NCBI RefSeq assembly: GCF_030272615.1
Contig: NC_081413.1
Coordinates: forward strand, 186,524,669-186,588,668
Source of the DNA: Cryptomeria japonica
Taxonomy: Eukaryota; Streptophyta; Pinopsida; Cupressales; Cupressaceae
Reading direction: 5' to 3'
Length of the DNA: 64,000 nucleotides
In this document: positions 11,770 to 23,990 of the stretch, piece by piece
How the letters are laid out: each line of letters starts with the position of its first letter
Position numbering within the stretch: position 1 is the stretch's first letter
Made by a program: the position numbers and the translations under genes
Notes under the pieces: model-generated
The model's input: the letters and a program-made list of their open reading frames with translations, nothing else
Database searches by the model: none
What the model was told of the DNA's origin: nothing

Positions 11770-14036
11770 TCATCTAGTTAGGCACAAATGCACTTTGGTT
11801 AAGTGTGCCAAATATTTCTCACTAAAATGAGTATCACAGTCATGAATAGTGTCTTGTGCCTCCACCTCCATCAATACCATTCCCTCCATGTAGTTTTCCA
11901 CTTTTTTGGTGTCCTCAGCTTTGGCATCTTTCATTGCACCTTGAGCATCGATTGCCATTCCCCAATCCATTCCAATTTCTCCTTCTGATCTCCATCTTCA
12001 TTAAGCAAAGGAGGGATGTTGTTTGATCCATCACCAAGGAAATCAACACCTTCATATTTTAGAGCCTTCAGATAATTTTTTATGAAATTTTATCAGTTGT
12101 TCACAATTCTGCATAGCCTCAGGGTTTGCTTCATCATTTCCCTGAATCTCTTTAAGTTGCTCATGCAGTCACTCATCCAATCTCTCGTGCTCCTTGATGA
12201 CAATCTCATTCTTAAAGTACATATCCTAGTATTTATCCATCCATACCATTAAATTTGTGAACCTCTTTTGTATGAATACAGATAGAGTTTCATTGGTGAC
12301 ATTTCTCAACTGGGCTTGGAGTTGAAGATTCCCTTCTTTCAATTTGCCAGCTTTGGTTTGAGGCTGCGAGCTTTCACCTTGTGTCAATAGTTTTTGTGGC
12401 TCTTTTTGTTTCAACATTTCTCTCAAATGATCAATCTCTTTATTTAGTCTAATGTTTTCAAGTTTGGTAGAATCATTTTCTCTTAGCAACAATTGAATTT
12501 GTGCCTTATTCAATTTGGCAATATTCACTCCCAAATCAGCTATAACTACAAGATCTGTTTGTCCAACCTTCAGAGTCATTATGTGCCCAGAGGAATTTTG
12601 TATATCAATCACCATGGGTCTTTTGTGTGGAGGATATAAAGACCAAATCAACATCGAGTTCTCATCTGGGTTGTACATAGACCCCATGTACACTTTGGTC
12701 ACTCCTTCTGGAGACAACTTATGTTTTGCATCAATATCATGGAGAAAACTATCAAATATCAGAGCTGAATTTAGATCCCATCTAGGAAAGATTAAGACGT
12801 CTGCATCTTCAAGTAATTTTCTCCCTCTCTCAAGAGTCATTTGATTCATTTCCTATTCTACTTCACTTCTCAAAGCAATCAATAATTGGTTTTCATTAGA
12901 GGCATTCACCTCTCAGCACTCTTCCTAATTGATTTACCTTTTATTTTATACAAGAAAGACTTAAATTCAGAAGACTTTACAAAACTATCATCAGACACGA
13001 AATCCTTACAAGCCAATTGCCTTGGATCCTCTTCTATGGGAACTTCTTCATTTGGATCCTTAACTGGGGACACTTGCTCTTCAATTAGCATCTTGGAGAG
13101 CTTCTCAAATGAAATCTCATCTCCTTCTGATGATCCCTCATCACTGGAAGATGATGCATCAATTGTCTGCATCTGTCTCGCCCTTAGCTCCATTTCTTTG
13201 TTATGATTATCAATGGCCAATTCAACCTCTTCCTTATCCATGTTTCTTATCAAGTCATCCCTTATATATGGGATGTTTACATATTCACTGAGTTTTTATT
13301 TCTTTTTTATTGAATGAATATATCATTCAGGGTCAAAGCCTCTCCTTGGTGCTCCCAACTTTAAGTTTAAATTGGCTAGTTTATCCCATGTGAGCTCTTG
13401 ACCTTCTTTCCCAGTAACAGTGAATTCTCCAACACATAAAGTTCTAGGTATAAAAGCTTGCTTGTCATGTGAACTCAAATGCATGTGATTTGAAACTCCC
13501 ATTTCCTAATGATTTCCAAATAGGCTACTCTGTCAAGCACTGTCTTGGGCAGTAGAAGTGGAGTTTCCTCAAAGCCATAGACTCTAATCATTATTACATC
13601 AAAAAAATAGTATCGATCACCCCAATTATGATGAACTGTCTCAGGCCTTCCAAAGTCTACAGGCCTCAAACATTTCTTAACTTCTTTAGAAAGTGAAAAA
13701 TTGCATGCGTGATCATAGAACCTGTATAATTTTTTACAAAGAACTCTTCAAAATGAATATAACTAGATCTGACAAATTTGCAATCCCATATCAAAGTCCA
13801 TAATTGGACTAGCAAAGGCTAATTGTCATCATCAAATTTTTTTATTCTCATCTCCTTAGTCTACATACCAAGCTCTTGACCATAAAATAATATCATATGC
13901 ATTAGCAGAGAATAATGGGGGAAGTAGATTTTGGAAGAATCCTTCTTGATGCAATTGAGCCCTATATCAAGCTATCTTGCTACAAATGTAGCATAGTCAA
14001 ATTCTCTAGCATTCAGGCTCTGAACATCTATTGCAA
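11770..14036 (-). pseudogene. Unclassified retroelement-like protein gene, C-terminal part
   Basis: This is the downstream half (minus strand) of a gene that continues at 19383-20065 and is split by Copia element A. Going towards the C-terminus it contains a conserved-looking globular stretch (LNAREFDYATFV near 14010, IWDCKFVRSSYIHFEEFF near 13755, FGRPETVHHNWGDRYYFFDV near 13620). A Ser/Glu/Asp-rich linker follows (SSSSDEGSSEGDE, ~13145-13105), then a 207-residue open segment (12226-12849) ending in a coiled coil with heptad Leu, and a short C-terminal segment ending near 11770. Frames change at least three times and several stops are present. The architecture suggests a gag-like or accessory protein of a large non-autonomous element. 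No RT or integrase accompanies it, and I cannot name the family. Confidence 0.5.
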
Positions 14037-14041
14037 TGACC
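14037..14041. repeat. Target-site duplication TGACC (left) of Copia A
   Basis: TGACC directly precedes the left LTR and recurs directly after the right LTR at 19378-19382. Confidence 0.92.
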
Positions 14042-14397
14042 TGTTAAGGAATTTAGATCAGAGAAAGAGAATACAATAGTCTGGTAATATGTAGTGAGGA
14101 TATACTTTAATAAGATCACTGCAATGAATATGTTTTACCTCCGATGTGTATATATATAACTCTAACTATTAATCTTCTATGATAACATCGACAGCTTGCT
14201 GGTTTGCGAAACTGCCATGGTTATTGGTTTTAGTTCACAACAAGTGTTGATGCCTATAAATAAAAGGATGAAGAGTCATGTCCACATAGGGGCATGACTT
14301 CTACATGGCTTAGTCATGACCCTACGGGGACATGACCCTTCATTCAATATCATTATATATTACTTGATTCAATTTGAATGAAGCTATATCCTTAACA
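14042..14397 (-). repeat. Copia A LTR (3' LTR in element orientation)
   Basis: 356 bp, TG...CA. It lacks a 13-bp segment (ATGCCACGTAGAG) present in the partner LTR. Short CATGAC/GGGGCATGAC motifs recur in its right third. Confidence 0.93.
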
Positions 14398-15008
14398 CTC
14401 CCTCTTAGCAAAAGAGGATTGAATTTTATAATTAAGTTTAAAGGAACAACATTCTAGATATACACATTCATTTGACATGATCATTCACTTAGTAACACTT
14501 ACTAGTGAAATACTTCATATCTCAGAGAGATATGGATTATCTGATATCTAGCACTTTGGGACAACAACTACTTGAAGTCTTATCAGATTACAACCTTTAT
14601 TCTAGTGACAATTGTTACATTGTCATTATCACAGGTGAAATAATTTTAGTATCATGATACTTGGCACATTCTGGGATAGAAAATTAATGTAGTCAATCAT
14701 GATATGATTGTTATCATAATTTTTGACATATTTCAGAACAATCATTTAATGATAACAATTCAATAACTCATCATAGAAAATTTAGTATCAAGATTTTCGG
14801 CACATTCCGGGATAGCAACTTAATGTAGTTAATCTTGATAACAGATCAAGCTATTGTGAAAGTTGTCACCTTACAATAGCGATCTTACACTTACATCACA
14901 TGAAAGATCGTCACCTTCCATGACATAACACATACATGCAATATTGCATTCAAGATATTCATGAATATATCAATTACATATGATTAAGATTAATATCATA
15001 AATTTCCA
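14398..15008 (-). other. 3' untranslated region of Copia A
   Basis: Lies between the pol stop and the 3' LTR. A ~60-bp block with GGCACATTC(T/C)GGGATAG is present twice (near 14660 and 14800), an imperfect tandem duplication. The polypurine tract abuts the LTR. Confidence 0.7.
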
Positions 15009-18000
15009 TTATAATTTAGTCATACCAAGTTTACCTCTAAAGTACTCCACTTTCAACTTTGCAAGAGGTTTGGTGAATATGTCGACACTTTTCTCTTCAA
15101 TGCTGATGTAGGTCAATTTGATGACATCTCTATCTACCATATCTCTTATGTAATGGTATGGGATTTCTATATGCTTGGATCGATTATGAAAAAATGGATT
15201 TACAGAAAGTTTGATGCAGCTTTGATTATCTTAGTGAATCACAGTGGGGCTTAGGGGCTTCCCAAATAGTCCAACTAGCAATTTCCTTAACCATACTGCC
15301 TCATGTGCTCCCATGGAGGTAGCCATATATTCGGCTTCAATGGAACTCTGAGCAACTGCTGACTATTTTCTGCTAAACCAGGATATCATAGCTTATCCAA
15401 GACTAAAGCAACACCCTATTGTACTTTTACGATCAATGGAACTTCCTGCCCAGTCAAAATCAGAATACCCTTCGAGTTGTATCTCAACATTTTTATACTT
15501 GAGGCCAAGTCCAATAGTTCCACACAAGTATCTCAGAATATGCTTAGCAGCCATTAGGTGAATCTTCTTAGGTTTGCACATGAAATGACCTAACACATTG
15601 GTAGCATAACAAATATTAGGGTGAGTGTTTACCAGGTACATAAGAGATCCAATATTTTGTCTATAGTATGTAGGATCTATAGGTTTTGAATCTACTGCTT
15701 CACTTTTGAGCTTATGAAGATTTGTTTCCATTGGAATGGATAGAGGCTTACAATCTATCATACCAAATCTGGTCAAGATATCAGTGGTGTATTTTCCTTG
15801 ATTTAGGAAAATATAATTATCTTTTTTCCATACTTCTAGGCCCAAAAAATAGTGTAGTAGACCTAGATCCTTCATATCGAATTCAGCCACAAGATCTTGT
15901 TTGCATTTTCTAATGAGGCAATCTTATCCTGTTATCAACAAGTCATCAACATAGAGAACAAGTATTAACATGTCACCATCTGATATTTTGAAGTATATGT
16001 TAGAGTCTGCTTCATTTTTGGAATATCCTAGTTTGGAGAGATAACTATCTATCCTTTTGTACCGTGCCCTGGGAGCTTGCTTAAGGCCGTAGAGAGATTT
16101 TTTTAGTCTACACACATAGAGATTTCTATCATGTGTAGCAAAGCCTTCAGGTTGTTCTATATATACTTCTTCCTCAATAACACCATTCAAAAATGTGGTC
16201 TTCACATCCATTTGGTGTATCTTCCACCCTTTGGAAGCTGCAATGGCAATGATGGTTCTTACAGAAGTATATCGGGCAACTGGAGCAAATGTCTCTTTGT
16301 AATCAATTCCAGCCTTTTGAGAGAACCCTTTGGCAATGAATGTGGCTTTGTGTTTTTCAATACTACCATCTGGTGCATATTTGTTTTGAATAACCACTTT
16401 AATGAGACAATTGATTTATCTTTTGGTCTAGGTGCAATGTCCCAGACTTCATTTTTTAAGATAGATTGGTATTCCTCAATCATTGCATCTTTCCAATCTT
16501 GACATGTTAAAGCCTCTTCAACATTTGATGGTTCAGATTTTGTAAGTTCGGTCATGAGTGCAACATAGCATGATTGACTTCTTGTTTTCATAATCTCTTT
16601 GAAGATTTCATTGGGTTCCACATTATTTTCTTCAATCATCTTTCTTGCCCATAGTGGTATTTTCTTGTTGTTAGGATTTTCAGCATTCTCGAAATTAGGT
16701 GATTGAAGTTCATGATTTTCTATGCTATTCTCCCTCTGATTTTCAATTGTAGGATTTTCATCTGATTCTGTGGTTAGATCATCTTCTATACTTAGAGATC
16801 ATTTATAAGCAACATCTTCAAAATTGACATCTCTACTAATTTCAATAGATCTTCGTCCTGAAATATAGACTTTGTATCGTTTAGTGGTTTCACTGTAGCC
16901 AACAAATATGCCTTTCTTCCCAGCGGGTTCTAGTTCGATTCTCTTTTCTTTAGGAACATGAATATACAAGTGGCAACCAAAGATTCTTAGATGGCTTAAA
17001 TCTGGTTTATTTCCTATAAAGGCTTCTTCAGGTGTTATATTCTCTAGGATTGAATCAGGGCATCTATTTTGAATGTACACAGTTATATTTGAGGCTTCAA
17101 CCCAAAATGAGATATGTATATTTTGATCATGCATCATGGCTTTAGTAGCTTCGATGATGGTTCTGTTTTTTCTTTTTGCAACTCCATTTTGTTGAGGATT
17201 ATAGGGTACAGTACACTCCCTCTTAATCCCAATAGAACTGCAGAATTCTTTAAAATTTTCAGAGATATATTCACCCCCATTATCTGATCTTAGAGTCTTT
17301 ATTTTCTTCCCAGTTTGATTTTCCACTAGGGCCTTAAAATCTTTCAATTTCAATAACACTTCATTTGATTCTTTGAGTTTTATGAAATAGATCCAAGTTT
17401 TCCTAGAGTAGTCATCAACAAATATTACGTAATATAAGAACCCCCTAGTGATGGTACTGACATTGGACCACACAAATCAATGTGGACAACTTCTAGTACA
17501 ACTTTTGATTTGTGTTCACTTGAGGGAAAGGACCCTTTTGAGTTATTCGCTATAGCACATCCTTTACAGGTTCCAACATGATCAGATTTTAGATTGGGTA
17601 ATCCTATGGTAATTTTTCCTATAGAAGGTAGGGCACTAAATCGAAGATGTCCTAATCTTCTATGCCAAATTTCATTAGAGTTTGATACTTCATGATTTAG
17701 TGCTTGTTTTTGAGTATTACATAATTTGTATAAACTACATCTCTAGATCATATGGGAATAGCATTTTTTATGTTAGAGTTTTTAGGCCAGAGTAGAACTT
17801 TATCTTCATGGAAGGTGACACAATATCCTTGATCAGCTAGTCCATAAATAGAGACCAAATTCCTTTTGATACATGGTACAAAGAGAACATCTTTCAATTT
17901 TAATGTAACTCCCGTTCTTAATTGAATTGAGCAAGTCCCAATTCCTTTTACTGGATAGGTAAAATTGTCTCTTATTGTAACTTGTTCAGTTGAGTGGCCT

Positions 18001-18911
18001 TCAAAGGTTTCAAATTGATCTCTAAAACTGGTTATGTGTCGAGATGCTCCACTGTCGATTATCCACATATGTTTGTTTGAGTTTAGTTCGCTTGATAAGG
18101 CTAATAAAAATAGAGGATTCTCTACTTCCTTGACTTCAGCTATTGTTGCTTAAGATTTCTTTCTTTCTAGGCAGAACCTGTGAGTGTGTCCAAATTTATC
18201 ACACTTGTAGCATTGAATCTTGGAGAAGTCTTTGCTTTTATTATTATTTTCTCTCTTCCGTTTGAACTTCCTTTTCTTCCCTTTGTTGCTTGTGTTAGCA
18301 TGTAGTGCTTAAATTTCTCCCCCTTTGTTTGGACCCAATCCTCTTGTGATTAGTCGAGATTCTACTTGAGTACAATCATTCTTGAGTTGATCGAATTTTG
18401 GTAATATCGGATGAGAACTAATTTGTTGAATAAAGGATTCCCAACTGGATGGTAATCCCTTAAGTGCTATTAGAGGTAGCTCCATATCATCTATATTATT
18501 CCCAATAGTTGACAATTGGTCTTTTAATTCTGAAATCCTCATGAAATAGGATGTGATTGTTTCTCCTTTGTTCAACTAGATATGCATTAATTTCTATCTT
18601 AAAGTGAGCAATCTGCTTGCATTATTTATTTCATATGAGTTTTGAATGGTTTTGAACATATCATAAGCTGTAGTTAGTTTTGAGATGGTTGGGAGAATGT
18701 GATCTTTAACAACATCAATTATGATTTTCTCAGCCTTGTTGTTGTGTCTTTTCCGGGTTGTTTTCTCTTGCTCATCTTCAGGCATCTTAGTATCTTCTTC
18801 TATGTATGCATCTAGTTCGAGTTCTTGAAGAATTGTTGTTATTCAAATTCTCCATGAGATGAAGTTGGATGCACCTTTGAGTCTATCCTCCACTCTAACA
18901 CTGTTCACCAT
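15009..18911 (-). pseudogene. Copia A gag-pol polyprotein, interrupted
   Basis: Reading starts at an ATG (18911-18909, MVNSVRVEDRL) and ends at a TAA (15009). In order: UBN2-type gag (~18900-18230); one zinc knuckle CYKCDKFGHTHRFC (~18215-18174); aspartic protease WIIDSGASRHIT (~18065); integrase with VDDYSRKTWIYF, RSDNGGEY and YNPQQNGVAKRKNRT (17450-17160); RT with DVKTTFLNG (~16200) and LYVDDLLITG (~15950); RNase H with EGYSDFDWAG (~15460), an SSIEAEYMA block, and a C-terminal HIEIPYHYIRD block. At least two frameshifts occur: one between PR and IN, and one near 16385 just before RT. Several in-frame stops are present. The length is normal for the family. It would have supplied replication and integration functions but cannot be translated intact. 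Confidence 0.93.
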
Positions 18912-18995
18912 GATTGTTTTTCCTTTGATTATGAGTGCAAGTCTGATTTTTTTTAGAAAAGAGATGTCACTATTTTATTATTTCTCTACCAACGT

Positions 18996-19008
18996 GGATC
19001 TGATACCA
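18996..19008 (-). other. Primer-binding site of Copia A
   Basis: On the minus strand it reads TGGTATCAGATCC directly after the 5' LTR. This resembles the 3' end complement of initiator tRNA-Met, with a change at the end of the usual TGGTATCAGAGC. Confidence 0.8.
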
Positions 19009-19377
19009 TGTTAAGGAATTCAAATCAGAGATAGAGAATACAATAGTCTGGTAATATGTAATGAGGATAGACTTTAATAAGATCACTGCAATGAATATGT
19101 TTTACCTTTGATGTGTATATATATATAACTTTAACTATTAATCTTCTATGATAATATCGACAACTTGCTGGTTCGTGAAACTGCCACGGTTATTGGTTTT
19201 AGTTCACAACAAGTGTCAATGCCTATAAATAAAAGGATGAAGAGTCATGTCCATGTAGGGGCATGAATTCTACATGGCTTATGCCACGTAGAGTCATGAC
19301 CCTATGGGGACATGACCCTTCATTCAATGCCATTATATATTACTTGCTTCAATCCGAATGAAGCTATATCCTTAACA
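19009..19377 (-). repeat. Copia A LTR (5' LTR in element orientation)
   Basis: 369 bp, TG...CA, near-identical to 14042-14397 apart from scattered substitutions and the extra 13 bp. It should contain the element's promoter, but I cannot place a TATA box with confidence. Confidence 0.93.
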
Positions 19378-19382
19378 TGACC
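19378..19382. repeat. Target-site duplication TGACC (right) of Copia A
   Basis: Exact match to 14037-14041, confirming the insertion limits. Confidence 0.92.
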
Positions 19383-20065
19383 ATGGATTCAATCATCATG
19401 AAATCTGGGGTGTTCAATTGTAGGACTTGGCCAACTGAGTAATAGGTATAAAGTAATTTTTGAACAAATTCACATGAAAGGCAAGTCCTTCCTCTGCCTC
19501 CAATGGTGCATTAGGACTGAGCATATGAAGAGGCAACCTCCATCATGTATAGGTGGTGTCTAACCTTTGGTATTCCTTCAAAAAATCCTCAAGAATAATG
19601 GGATGTTTGTAAATCCTAGGAAAATCAAAAACTTTAGAAATTGCACCTCTTGACACATAAAAACAAGGCTTCCCATCTCCACTGCAAATTTCCCTCTTCT
19701 TGGGGTCATAGTTTTATGCCAACAATTTCAATATATCCACATTAACGTAAACATTGGGAACAACTAGTTTTCCCAAGATTAATCTCCATTGGTTGCAAAT
19801 CGGCTTAGGACTGTCACTCCTACGGTAATGGAACAAAAAAAACTCATAATCCCTAATAGTTGTAAACACATCTCCCACATTGTTATAATTGTCTTATAGT
19901 TTCCATTGCACAGATCTCCTAGGTTTAGGGGTAGAACTAGGCAATTGGTCTAACAAGTCCTAGCTTAGTTTTCTTTCATCTACCTAAGTTTCTATGTTTG
20001 CCTCATCAATTTTGTGCTTCTTCCCTTTACCCTTGTTTCCCCTCTCTGTCTCTTCTTGACACTAT
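19383..20065 (-). pseudogene. Unclassified retroelement-like protein gene, N-terminal part
   Basis: This is the upstream half of the gene continued at 14036-11770. One minus-strand frame can be followed with a few stops from a basic segment (KGKGKKHKIDE, ~20020) through VFTTIRDYEFFLFHYRRSDS (~19870-19815), NQWRLILGKLVVPNVYVNVD (~19800-19740), GDGKPCFYVSRGAISKVFDF (~19680-19620) and LAFHVNLFKNYFIPITQLA (~19480-19430). The composition is that of a real protein. Stops are TAG, TAA and TGA at positions compatible with C-to-T decay. I know no named domain for it. It may be the gag-like ORF of a large non-autonomous LTR element whose LTR could be the CCGAT-rich stretch just to the right. Confidence 0.5.
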
Positions 20066-20289
20066 TATAAATTTCCATTTTACAGGTGATTCGACTAATT
20101 TCTTGAGGAAATCACAAAGGAATTTCTTGAGATACTTGTGTGTTCGTTGTTATTGTTCATCTCAACCCACTCCAATTTCATCCCTAAATATCTGCAACTC
20201 TAGTGCGAAAAATTTCTTGAATGCATTCTTAGAGAATGTCATTCATGCAACAATAAATGTTTCAACCTACTAATCAATGGAGTATTCTT

Positions 20290-21397
20290 TTAGAAATTTG
20301 AATTATATTGTGTATGTGTGACATCGACTTAACTCTTTTCTGTTGATGCCTCTAATTTTGGCACCATTTTGACAAATTTGTCATTGCAGATAAATATGGC
20401 AACGTCTATAATTGCTTTTCTTTCATGTCATTTCGGCAAGAGTTATGTCAACAAGTCATTACTAGCTTGATCCTGAGTTTCGAGTTAACTGTGTCGATCA
20501 TACCTTGAGTGATGCCTATCGGTATTACTTAAACCATAAACATCTCTAAAAATTGTATACCTGACTTCACAAGTTATCCTGATGAAAATTTTCACCTTTG
20601 ATTTTGCTTATCACTATAAGTCATCCCGATATAGATATTCTAGTTAAGTCTGCTATCAGAATAGCTGTACCAATGCCATATTACACACTTTCTTTCATAA
20701 TAAGTTATACTATTAGATCATGGGTGATTCATTATCCCGATCTTATTAGTTATATCGATAGGGACTCCGTCTTCATTTTTTTTCATCTCCACAGGTTTCC
20801 CCGATGTCAGTTTATCAGTTAGGAACTCATGATCAGAATAACTATTCTGATATCATTTTATTTGTTTTCCATTGGTACGACTTCAACTATTAGATCGATG
20901 CTAATGTGTTATCCCAACTTCATTAGTTATTTTGATGAGCCTGCTTAATGCTTATTGATAAATTTCCTCTTATTTTCTTTTATCGGGATAACTCGCATCA
21001 TCTGGATAGCCTTCTAGTCGTATCTCGATCTTGTATATGATTCTGATAAAACCTGTATCAACATAAAATATTTTGAAATATAAATGTCAAAATAGTTTAC
21101 TCTATTGACATTACAAAATTATACTTCTCTGCCTTTGGTAGTCATTCTGATAGACATCTCAAGTGTTGTGTTCAGTATAACTATACCGATGTAACGTTAT
21201 CGGAATAGATTGTTCATCAGAATCACAAAGAATTGTCATTCCACTTTTATTGGTTATTTTGATAGATGTTAAGACCTCATGTTTGGTAATGCTATCCCGA
21301 TGTTGATGTTTATCACTGACTTGTTAGATCGGGTAAGCTATCTTGATATATACATAAAGTGTTGGTCAATGAAGGTTATTTTAGTGACCTTCCTTGG
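20290..21397. repeat. CCGAT/ATCGG-rich LTR-like stretch
   Basis: No gene. Short sequences around (T)ATC(C)CGAT and ATCGG(G)AT recur every 30-80 bp, for example TGCCTATCGGTATTAC, GTCATCCCGATATAG, TTATCCCGATCTT, TTTCCCCGATGTC and TATCGGGATAACTC. The style matches the LTRs of Copia C at 36.2-36.8 and 41.6-42.2 kb, although the two are not alignable over length. It may be an LTR of the neighbouring minus-strand element. Confidence 0.45.
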
Positions 21398-23142
21398 GTC
21401 TTATCAGGCATGCTTTACATAGGATCTGGGGCATAATGGAGATGATATGTGGGTCTCTATGCTAGATGAAATAAAACTTTTGTAGCTTCAACCTTTCACC
21501 CTTTTAAATACAAAAGCTTGGTGATGACTAACATGCCAAGGGTACTAAGAATCACTATGAGATTTCAGGGTTACAAAAATTTCATGGTCCCTTTTTTAAT
21601 GATAGACATGGTTACGTTAGGGTTTAGGTTAAAATTAGAATTGTTGATAAGATGAGGATAGCTGACCCACTATGGCTTGAAATTGATCTAGATTAATATC
21701 ACTAGGGACTTATGATTCTATTAAGGTGTGATCCAATATGTCCCTATGGATAGATGAATATAAAAGAAGCTCCAAGATAGATAAATATGCTAGAGTCTTA
21801 TCAGACATGCTTTACACATGATCTGGGGTATAATGGAGATGAGATGTGGGTCTCTATGCTAGATGAAAGAAAACTTCTTATAGATTCAACGTTTCACCCT
21901 TTTAAATACAAAAGGTTGGTGATGACTAACATGCTAGGGGTACTAAGCATCATTAAGAAATTTCAGGGATACAAAAATTTCATGATCCCTTTTTTAATGA
22001 TAGACATGGTTACATTAGGGTTTAGGTTAAAATTAGAATTGTATTGATTAGGTACATTTGATGGATCAAAAAATGACATATTTGCTAAACTAAACATAGA
22101 TTGATAAGATGAGAATAGTTGACCCACTATGGCTTGAAATTGATCTAGATTAATATCACTAGGGACTTATGATTCTATTAAGGCATGATCTAATGGATAG
22201 ATGAATATAAAAGAAGCTCCAAGATAGATAACTATGCTAGAATCTTATCAGGCATGCTTTACACAGGATTTGGGGCATAATGGAGATGAGATGTGGGTCT
22301 CTATGCGAGATGAAAGAAAACTTGTGTAGCTTCAACCTTTCACCCTTTTAAATACAAAAGCTTGGTGATGACTAACATGCCAGGGGTACTAAGCATCGTT
22401 ATGAAATTTTAGGGTTACAAAAATTTCATGATCCCTTTTTAATGATAAACATGGTTACGTTAGGGTTTAGGTTAAAATTAGAATTGTATTGATTAGGTAC
22501 ATTTGATGGATCAAAAAATGATATATTCAATAAAATAAACATAGGTTGATAAGATGAGGATAACTGACCCACTATGGCTTGAAATTGATCCAGATTAATA
22601 TCACTAGGGACTTATGATTCTATTAAGGCGTGATCCAATATGTCCCTATGAATAGATGAATATAAAAGAAGCTCCAGGATAGATGACTATGCTAGAGTCT
22701 TATTAGGCATTCTTTACACAGGATCTAGGGCACAATGGTGATGAGATGTGGGGCTCTATGCTAGATGAAAGAAAATTTATGTATCTTCAACCTTTCACCC
22801 TTTTAAATACAAAATCTTGGTGATGACTAACATGCTAGGGGTACTAAGCATCATTATGAAATTTCAGGGTTACAAAAGTTTCAAGATCCCTTTTTTAATG
22901 ATAGACATGGTTACGTTAGGGTTTAGGTTAAAATTAGAATTGTATTGATTAGATACATTTGATGGATTAAAAAATGATATATTTGATAAACTAAACATAG
23001 GTTGATAAGATGAGGATAACTGACCCACTATGGCTTGAAATTGATCTAGATTAATATCACTAGGGACTTATGATTCTATTAAGGTGCGATCCAATGGATA
23101 CATGAATATAAAAGAAGCTCCAAGATAGATAACTATGCTAGG
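21398..23142. repeat. Tandem array, four copies of a ~450-bp unit
   Basis: Units start with (G/A)TCTTATCAGGCATGC-like sequence at 21398, 21795, 22242 and 22697. The array ends near 23142, where a fifth unit start (GGGTCTTCCT) breaks off. Unit lengths are about 397, 447, 455 and 446 bp. Unit 1 lacks ~50 bp (the ATTGATTAGGTACATTTGATGG part). Every unit carries TTAGGGTTTAGG, about two plant telomere repeats. No coding capacity is conserved across units. Confidence 0.9.
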
Positions 23143-23150
23143 GTCTTCCT

Positions 23151-23680
23151 AATATGCTCTAGGATGTCATATTGGGTGACTTTTTGGGAAGAAGAATCTC
23201 TCTCTGTAATAACCTAATTGTGCCTAGTGTTGGCAACACAATTAGGATTTTTAATAGTAATGGCATTAATTTATGGATAGGTGTCCTCAATCTGAGCCAC
23301 TAATATTGATTCTTATAAGATAAACAACTTACTAGTGTTGACCTTGGTTTCATAAATATTTTGAGATGATCCTTTATTTGACATAGAGGTCTATTTATAT
23401 CATTCTCGAGAAAAAGATCATAATAGGTACCCATGAATTATTCATCAGGAGATGAGATACATTGCCATCCCCCAAACTCTCACTGTGTTTGATTAGATAT
23501 GGCTAGAATTATTATGTTTCATGCATTCAGACATAGAATGACCTATTACATGATAGTGCTAAAAGTACTAAATTTCTTTGTATCATGCAAGTTTGGGTGC
23601 ATTGTCATTGAAAACTATGGCATGTGAGAATTTAATAAGGTTATCTTCAACTAATTTTTGAAATACTACTTTGATATCCC
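23151..23680. other. No recognised gene
   Basis: Unique-looking AT-rich sequence between the tandem array and the CCCTAA-like tract. No long frame, LTR end or RNA gene was seen. Confidence 0.4.
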
Positions 23681-23990
23681 TAAACCTTAACCCTAACCAT
23701 AATCATAAACATAAACCAAATCCTAATCCTAATGCTAATCTTAACCTTAATCCTAACCTTGAACCTAACCCTATCCCTAACCAAATCTAAATGTTCACCC
23801 TACTCCTAATTATAATTCCGATCCCAACCCTAATTATAATTCCAACCCTACCCTTAATGCTAACCAAAATCCTATTCGTAAACTCAAAACATGTTATAAT
23901 TATAATCCAAACCCTAAACCTAACCATAATTCTACCCCTAACCCTAACATAATTCTGATCATGACATTAAACCCTAACCATGACTACAAA
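23681..23990. repeat. Degenerate interstitial telomere-like tract
   Basis: About 300 bp are dominated by variants of CCCTAA/CCTAA(C/T), including ACCCTAAACCTAACC near 23910 and CCCCTAACCCTAAC near 23935. The consensus is close to the plant telomere C-strand (CCCTAAA), with most units mutated to CCTAAT, CATAAT or CTTAA. It is low-complexity and non-coding. Confidence 0.8.

Larger units (their letters stand above)
14042..19377 (-). mobile_element. Copia-type LTR retrotransposon A, complete structure, coding region decayed
   Basis: Two LTRs (14042-14397 and 19009-19377) both begin TGTTAAGGAATT and end CCTTAACA on the plus strand. The 5-bp TSD is TGACC. The internal part reads on the minus strand: PBS next to the right LTR, gag, PR, IN, RT, RNase H, then a purine tract (plus strand CTCCCTCTT) next to the left LTR. 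Domain order with integrase before RT defines Ty1/copia. It sits inside the unclassified minus-strand gene that flanks it on both sides. Confidence 0.95.

Noticed and set aside
21787-22047. 86-residue frame in the tandem array
   Set aside because: It is open in only one of four units, so it is not a conserved coding sequence.
21398-23142. CRISPR-like or regulatory array
   Set aside because: Units are long, contiguous and without spacers, in a plant nuclear context. It is an ordinary tandem repeat.
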